From: CADEED01 sp041395625
GTDB taxonomy: Bacteria; Pseudomonadota; Gammaproteobacteria; Steroidobacterales; Steroidobacteraceae
NCBI GenBank assembly: GCA_041395625.1
Contig: JAWLAE010000001.1
Coordinates: forward strand, 992,001-1,056,000
DNA: 64,000 bases
Direction: 5' to 3'
How positions within the stretch are numbered: the stretch's first letter is position 1; each line of letters opens with the position of its first letter. Both the position numbers and the translations under genes were made by a program. Below, piece by piece: positions 60,871-64,000 of the stretch. The notes under the pieces were generated by a model. The model was not told the DNA's origin. It searched no databases and was given only the letters and a program-made list of their open reading frames with translations.

Positions 60871-61808
60871 CCCTAAACGCGCCGCGCTCGGTCGAAGATT
60901 ATCTGGCGCAGTTGAAAGCAGCCCTCGCCGGCCAGGACCCGGCGCTCATCCAGGATGCCCTCTACGATGCAGAGGAGTACCTGCGCGCCGAGCTTGCGGG
61001 CCGCGGCGAGAAGTCCGAAGCAGACATGCTCGAGCTGATCGCCTCGACCTACGGCGCACCCGACGAAGTTGCAGCAGCGTATGTCGACACCGAGGCGAAG
61101 GTCAGCGCGGCGCTGCGGACGCCTCGGCCCGCTGCACCGCAAGGTGCGTGGCGACGTTTCTTTGGCGTGTTTCGCGACACGCGCGCCTACACCGGCTTGT
61201 TCTACATGTTCCTCGCACTCGCCACGGGCATTGCGTACTTCACGTTCGCGATCGTCGGCGTCTCCCTGTCCGCCGGCCTGGCGATCCTGATCATCGGCAT
61301 TCCGTTGTTTTTGGTGTTCGTCGGTCTGTCGCGCGTGATCTCGCTTGCAGAGTGCCGGCTGGTCGAAGCTGTTAGTGGTGAGCGCATGCCGCGCCGACCG
61401 AGGCACCCCGGTGCCGCCACTGGCCTCTGGCAACGCATCGGCGACATGCTGCGCGACACCCGCACCTGGACCACCCTCGCCTATTTCGTGTTGATGCTGC
61501 CGCTCGGTATTGCGTATTTCACCATCGCAGTCACCGGCTTGTCGTTGTCGCTCAGCCTGATCGCCGCGCCGGTCGTCGAGATCGTGCGAGCGCTGGGCTG
61601 GATCGACCCCGGCTCATGGCTCGGCTCCGGGGGCATCGGTTGGAGCTTCGACGACAACGCGCGGCAGCTACGATTTGGCGACTCGCCGGCGCTGTTCGTA
61701 TTGGCATTCGTCATCGGCGTGCTGCTGGTGACCGCACTCATGCACCTGGCGCGTGGCATCGCGCGCATGCACGCGAAGTTCGCCAAGGCGCTGCTGGTGT
61801 TGCCATGA
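60867..61808 (+). CDS. HAAS-domain sensor membrane protein, PadR partner
   Basis: 313-residue membrane protein. The N-terminal 75 residues (VEDYLAQLKAALAGQDPALI, EYLRAELAGRG, YGAPDEVAAAYV) are a HAAS domain; two copies of the short sensor domain follow (FFGVFRDTRAYTGLFYMFLA and IGDMLRDTRTWTTLAYFVLM), each with paired hydrophobic helices containing GIAYFT. The duplication is clear. HAAS proteins regulate the adjacent PadR; the signal is unknown. Confidence 0.88.
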   Translation: MTLNAPRSVEDYLAQLKAALAGQDPALIQDALYDAEEYLRAELAGRGEKSEADMLELIASTYGAPDEVAAAYVDTEAKVSAALRTPRPAAPQGAWRRFFGVFRDTRAYTGLFYMFLALATGIAYFTFAIVGVSLSAGLAILIIGIPLFLVFVGLSRVISLAECRLVEAVSGERMPRRPRHPGAATGLWQRIGDMLRDTRTWTTLAYFVLMLPLGIAYFTIAVTGLSLSLSLIAAPVVEIVRALGWIDPGSWLGSGGIGWSFDDNARQLRFGDSPALFVLAFVIGVLLVTALMHLARGIARMHAKFAKALLVLP

Positions 61809-61903
61809 CTGATGTTCCCCGCGCCCGAGTATTGGCGCTTGCAGCCGAATGATGCGAGGGTTCTGCACAGCATCCCGACAGCGAGCGCGCTGCTCCTGCG
61901 CGG

Positions 61904-62174
61904 CTAAGTAAGTTTGAGCGCCGCAAACAGCACGCCGAGGCCTACCAGCAAGCATGGAGCCTAGCCGCAACGTCATCGAAGTGGCGAGTATTTCGAGGTC
62001 TTTGCGTACCAGTGCGAGTTCCTGGCGCAATTCGCCCCGCAGCATATTGAGATCCGATTTGGTCGCCAGCATCGTGCCCATATCACGCCCCATCGCGTCC
62101 ACTACAGCCCGCGCCCTGTCGTTCGAGACGTTGATACTGATCAGCGCATCATACAACGAGTAGAGGTAATCCAT
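61904..62174 (-). pseudogene. frameshifted small coiled-coil protein with C-terminal membrane anchor
   Basis: From ATG 62174 the frame reads MDYLYSLYDALISINVSNDR, a coiled coil (LNMLRGELRQELALVRKDLE) and MTLRLGSML. It then leaves frame; the adjacent frame continues LVGLGVLFAALKLT and stops at 61904, a typical hydrophobic anchor of DUF1640/CCDC90-like proteins. A one-base insertion near 61948-61953 explains this, either a true lesion or a sequence error. Without the shift the protein would be 89 residues. Confidence 0.7.
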
Positions 62175-62280
62175 GGCTCTTGCACCGCGATATCTCTGGA
62201 GCTTGAAGTGCTGCAATATCCAGGTCCTGAAGCCCGACACGCCACTGGTAATTCCGGTTGCACTATGAAAACCTGTTGTA

Positions 62281-62526
62281 GTGACAGATCGGGATCACAA
62301 CCAACAACCCATTTTCCGCACGGTCGGCCGGCGCCGCAGCCGTGATGGTCAGCCATTGTCGGCCGCTGACCGCGCCCGCATGAACGACATGGCGCGCTAT
62401 GTCACTCGCGCACCCAAGGGGGTGTTTTTCTACTCGTCGCATGAAGACATGGCAGCCGACCGGTTGCGCTGGACAGTCGACGCGATGGTGGAAGTCGCCC
62501 GCGCCAGAGAATCCGACCAGCGATAA
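62281..62526 (+). CDS. small antitoxin-like protein upstream of nucleotidyltransferase
   Basis: 81-residue protein: basic, disordered N-terminus, then a helical segment (ARMNDMARYVTRAPKGVFFY, RLRWTVDAMVEVARAR). Its GTG start has no clear ribosome-binding site, so translation may begin downstream at ATG 62380. One base separates its stop from the nucleotidyltransferase start, the tight coupling expected of an antitoxin with its toxin. No known family recognised. Confidence 0.65.
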   Translation: MTDRDHNQQPIFRTVGRRRSRDGQPLSAADRARMNDMARYVTRAPKGVFFYSSHEDMAADRLRWTVDAMVEVARARESDQR

Positions 62527-62527
62527 A

Positions 62528-63025
62528 ATGCAATACACGCGGCCGGCAACCTGGGCTGACCTGAAGTCGATCGCGCGCTACTTCGATGAAGCGGGAGTCG
62601 AGTATGCCCTGGTAGGCGGCTATGCGGTCGCGGCCCACGGCTTCAATCGCTTCTCCGAGGACATCGATCTGTTGGTGAATCCCTCGCTCGAGAACAGCCG
62701 CAAGTGGATCGCCGCACTCGCTCGATTGCCGGATGGCGCCGCGGCAGAGTTGATGGCCGATCCCGATGTGTTCGCCGGCGCGCAACGTCACGCGATCCGA
62801 ATCAATGACGAGTTCACGATTGATGTGCTGCCACAAGCAGGCGGCGAGTCCTGGGAGTCATTGCAGCCGCATATCACTGAAATACCCATCGACCAACAAA
62901 CAGTACGCGTACTCGATCTCGAAGGCCTGCTCAAGACCAAGGGCGGAACGCGACCACGTGATCAGGCCGACGCCGCGGTACTGCGGGCCGCACTCGCTGC
63001 CAAGCGCGAACGCAGCGGCCGGTGA
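62528..63025 (+). CDS. nucleotidyltransferase, AbiEii/MenA-like toxin fold
   Basis: 165-residue nucleotidyltransferase. The catalytic pattern is GGYAVAAHGFNRFSEDIDLL, with metal-binding aspartates 45 and 47, and a C-terminal segment EGLLKTKGGTRPRDQADAAV typical of the AbiEii/DUF1814-type family. Members act as toxins that nucleotidylate tRNA or other targets, or as housekeeping enzymes. Pairing with the small upstream gene suggests a toxin-antitoxin role. Its stop overlaps the next start (TGATG). Confidence 0.82.
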   Translation: MQYTRPATWADLKSIARYFDEAGVEYALVGGYAVAAHGFNRFSEDIDLLVNPSLENSRKWIAALARLPDGAAAELMADPDVFAGAQRHAIRINDEFTIDVLPQAGGESWESLQPHITEIPIDQQTVRVLDLEGLLKTKGGTRPRDQADAAVLRAALAAKRERSGR

Positions 63026-63654
63026 TGCGCATCAACCCACTGGCCATGTTCGCCGTGGCAATGATCGCCGGCTGCACCCACGCTGCGCCTCCCTCGCCCG
63101 GGGACGCGAACACGACGCCCGCAAGTGCCACCGCGCCGGCCGAGCAGCGTGGTTGTCTGGCATCCGGCAACGGCTACTTGCGCGCGCGCCTGCGCGGTGC
63201 ACTGCAGCTGGACCTCGATTGGCAGAACGCGGAGATGGTCTGCGAGGGCGGCCCACGACCTGAGGGATCAGGGCTGCGCGTCAGCATCGGCGGACCGGAT
63301 CGCGGCAATGGGCGCCGGCTGCGGTTCGTCTTCGGCTTGAGTGGCGCGCAGGAAAACAGCCCGGCCAGCGCGCTGCCGACCAATGTCACGGTGATTTTCG
63401 AGGGCGAGCAGCGCGTGTTTGCTACGCTGGGGGACGACAAGTGCACAGTCGATTCGCTGCAGCAAGAACGCATCGGCGCGCTCGGCGGTCCTAAACGCAG
63501 TTACCGCGTCACGGCGCGCGGCTTCTGCACCACGCCGGCCACGGTCGTGGGCGGCAGCGAGCGGCTGCTGTTGCAGCGCTTCGATTTCGCCGGTCGCATC
63601 GACCTCGAGGATGAGCAAACCCATGCAGCCACGAACGGCACACCGACTTTCTGA
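63025..63654 (+). CDS. lipoprotein of unknown function
   Basis: 209-residue predicted lipoprotein (lipobox IAGC), with a Pro/Ala/Thr-rich linker and a globular part (YLRARLRGALQLDLDWQNAE, NVTVIFEGEQRVFATLGDDK) containing paired cysteines (in RGCLA, EMVCEG, DDKCTV, GFCTT). Not assigned. Start at ATG 63025, overlapping the nucleotidyltransferase stop. Confidence 0.75.
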   Translation: MRINPLAMFAVAMIAGCTHAAPPSPGDANTTPASATAPAEQRGCLASGNGYLRARLRGALQLDLDWQNAEMVCEGGPRPEGSGLRVSIGGPDRGNGRRLRFVFGLSGAQENSPASALPTNVTVIFEGEQRVFATLGDDKCTVDSLQQERIGALGGPKRSYRVTARGFCTTPATVVGGSERLLLQRFDFAGRIDLEDEQTHAATNGTPTF

Positions 63655-64000
63655 GCACCGGGGCCAGCAACTCCGCCGGCTCGGCGCCATCCTGCTCATG
63701 TTGTTAGCTGTCGCGACCGGCAAGCCGCTGCACGCGCAAGCGACAGCCGAAGAACTCACGCGTTTCCCAGCGAGTGAGCTCACCATCAAGAGCGGCCCGG
63801 ACGGCGGTGCTAGCCACAAGTTCCGCGTCTGGCTGGCTGATACCGACCGCCGCAAACAGCAGGGCCTGATGTTCGTGCGGGATTTGCCCGCCGATCGCGG
63901 CATGCTGTTCGTCAACGAGCAGCCCTACATCGCCAGCATGTGGATGAAGAACACCTACGTCTCGCTCGACATGCTGTTCATCGGCACCGACGGCCGGGTG
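63623..64000 (+). CDS. DUF192 family protein, partial
   Basis: Truncated by the right edge; 126 codons are present. After a signal peptide (AILLMLLAVATGKPLHAQ) comes the DUF192 signature: KQQGLMFVRDLPADRGMLFV and SMWMKNTYVSLDMLFIGTDG. Such proteins are small secreted beta-barrels of unknown function. Start at ATG 63623 within the end of the previous gene (32-base overlap); an in-frame ATG at 63611 is possible. TTGTTAG occurs in its leader. Confidence 0.9.
   Translation, partial: MQPRTAHRLSEHRGQQLRRLGAILLMLLAVATGKPLHAQATAEELTRFPASELTIKSGPDGGASHKFRVWLADTDRRKQQGLMFVRDLPADRGMLFVNEQPYIASMWMKNTYVSLDMLFIGTDGRV

Overview
This 64-kb window is high-G+C bacterial chromosome, densely packed with genes, with no rRNA, tRNA, CRISPR array, transposase or integrase that I could see. 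The gene set (PlsB of full gammaproteobacterial length, GreB, SpeA, TtcA, an OqxB/MdtB-type RND pump, bacterial homospermidine synthase, a DUF1302 protein at the left edge, DUF1838, many secreted or lipoprotein peptidases) suggests a Gammaproteobacterium near Steroidobacteraceae/Nevskiales/Xanthomonadales. That placement is inference from gene content only.

Left third (1-15 kb), almost all on the minus strand: the N-terminal end of a DUF1302 protein; plsB with a small alpha/beta hydrolase; an alkyltransferase-like protein (PWHRV) overlapping a two-cupin protein; a hotdog-fold thioesterase-like protein; an isolated contractile tail sheath gene; a rhomboid protease; an M1 aminopeptidase; an LysM L,D-transpeptidase lipoprotein; a lemA-TPM-TPM operon; and an M13 endopeptidase.

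15-26 kb: a small conserved-looking gene with a strong terminator, greB, homospermidine synthase, a GST, a rhodanese, speA (so two polyamine genes in 5 kb), a GDT1-like membrane protein, a VOC protein, a methyltransferase-unknown-DUF1838 run, an RRM protein with its own terminator, and a lipoprotein with a methyltransferase fold.

26-38 kb: a UvrD/Rep-type helicase, a NarL-type two-component pair, an AhpD-like protein followed by a Nudix hydrolase, a two-gene operon of unrecognised proteins with a four-half-site inverted-repeat array in its divergent promoter region, two SDRs, two GSTs, a second two-domain VOC protein and a HAD phosphatase.

38-49 kb: an S9 peptidase, then a long minus-strand run whose genes overlap or nearly touch (M32 carboxypeptidase, ttcA, a tyrosine phosphatase-ADP-ribosylhydrolase fusion, a zinc metallopeptidase, an ATP-grasp ligase, a lipoprotein), then an AT-rich island and a lipoprotein retropepsin.

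49-64 kb: MAPEG plus an RND pump with its adaptor; a coupled operon of a serine hydrolase whose catalytic S, K and Y are all replaced, an Ada-like regulator/methyltransferase and an EamA transporter; glgA and glgC around an LEA14-like lipoprotein; a six-cysteine secreted protein; a PadR-HAAS/sensor pair with a striking palindromic operator and a probably leaderless start; a frameshifted coiled-coil/TM gene; a toxin-antitoxin-like nucleotidyltransferase pair; and a truncated DUF192 protein.

Beyond the genes, the 7-mer CTAACAA/TTGTTAG recurs at 17 sites I could find by eye, all inside genes, in both orientations and all codon phases, which looks like a DNA-level signal. The candidates for something undescribed are the lone sheath, the phosphatase-ADP-ribosylhydrolase fusion beside ttcA, the ATP-grasp/metallopeptidase pair, the pseudo-serine-hydrolase operon and the dispersed 7-mer.
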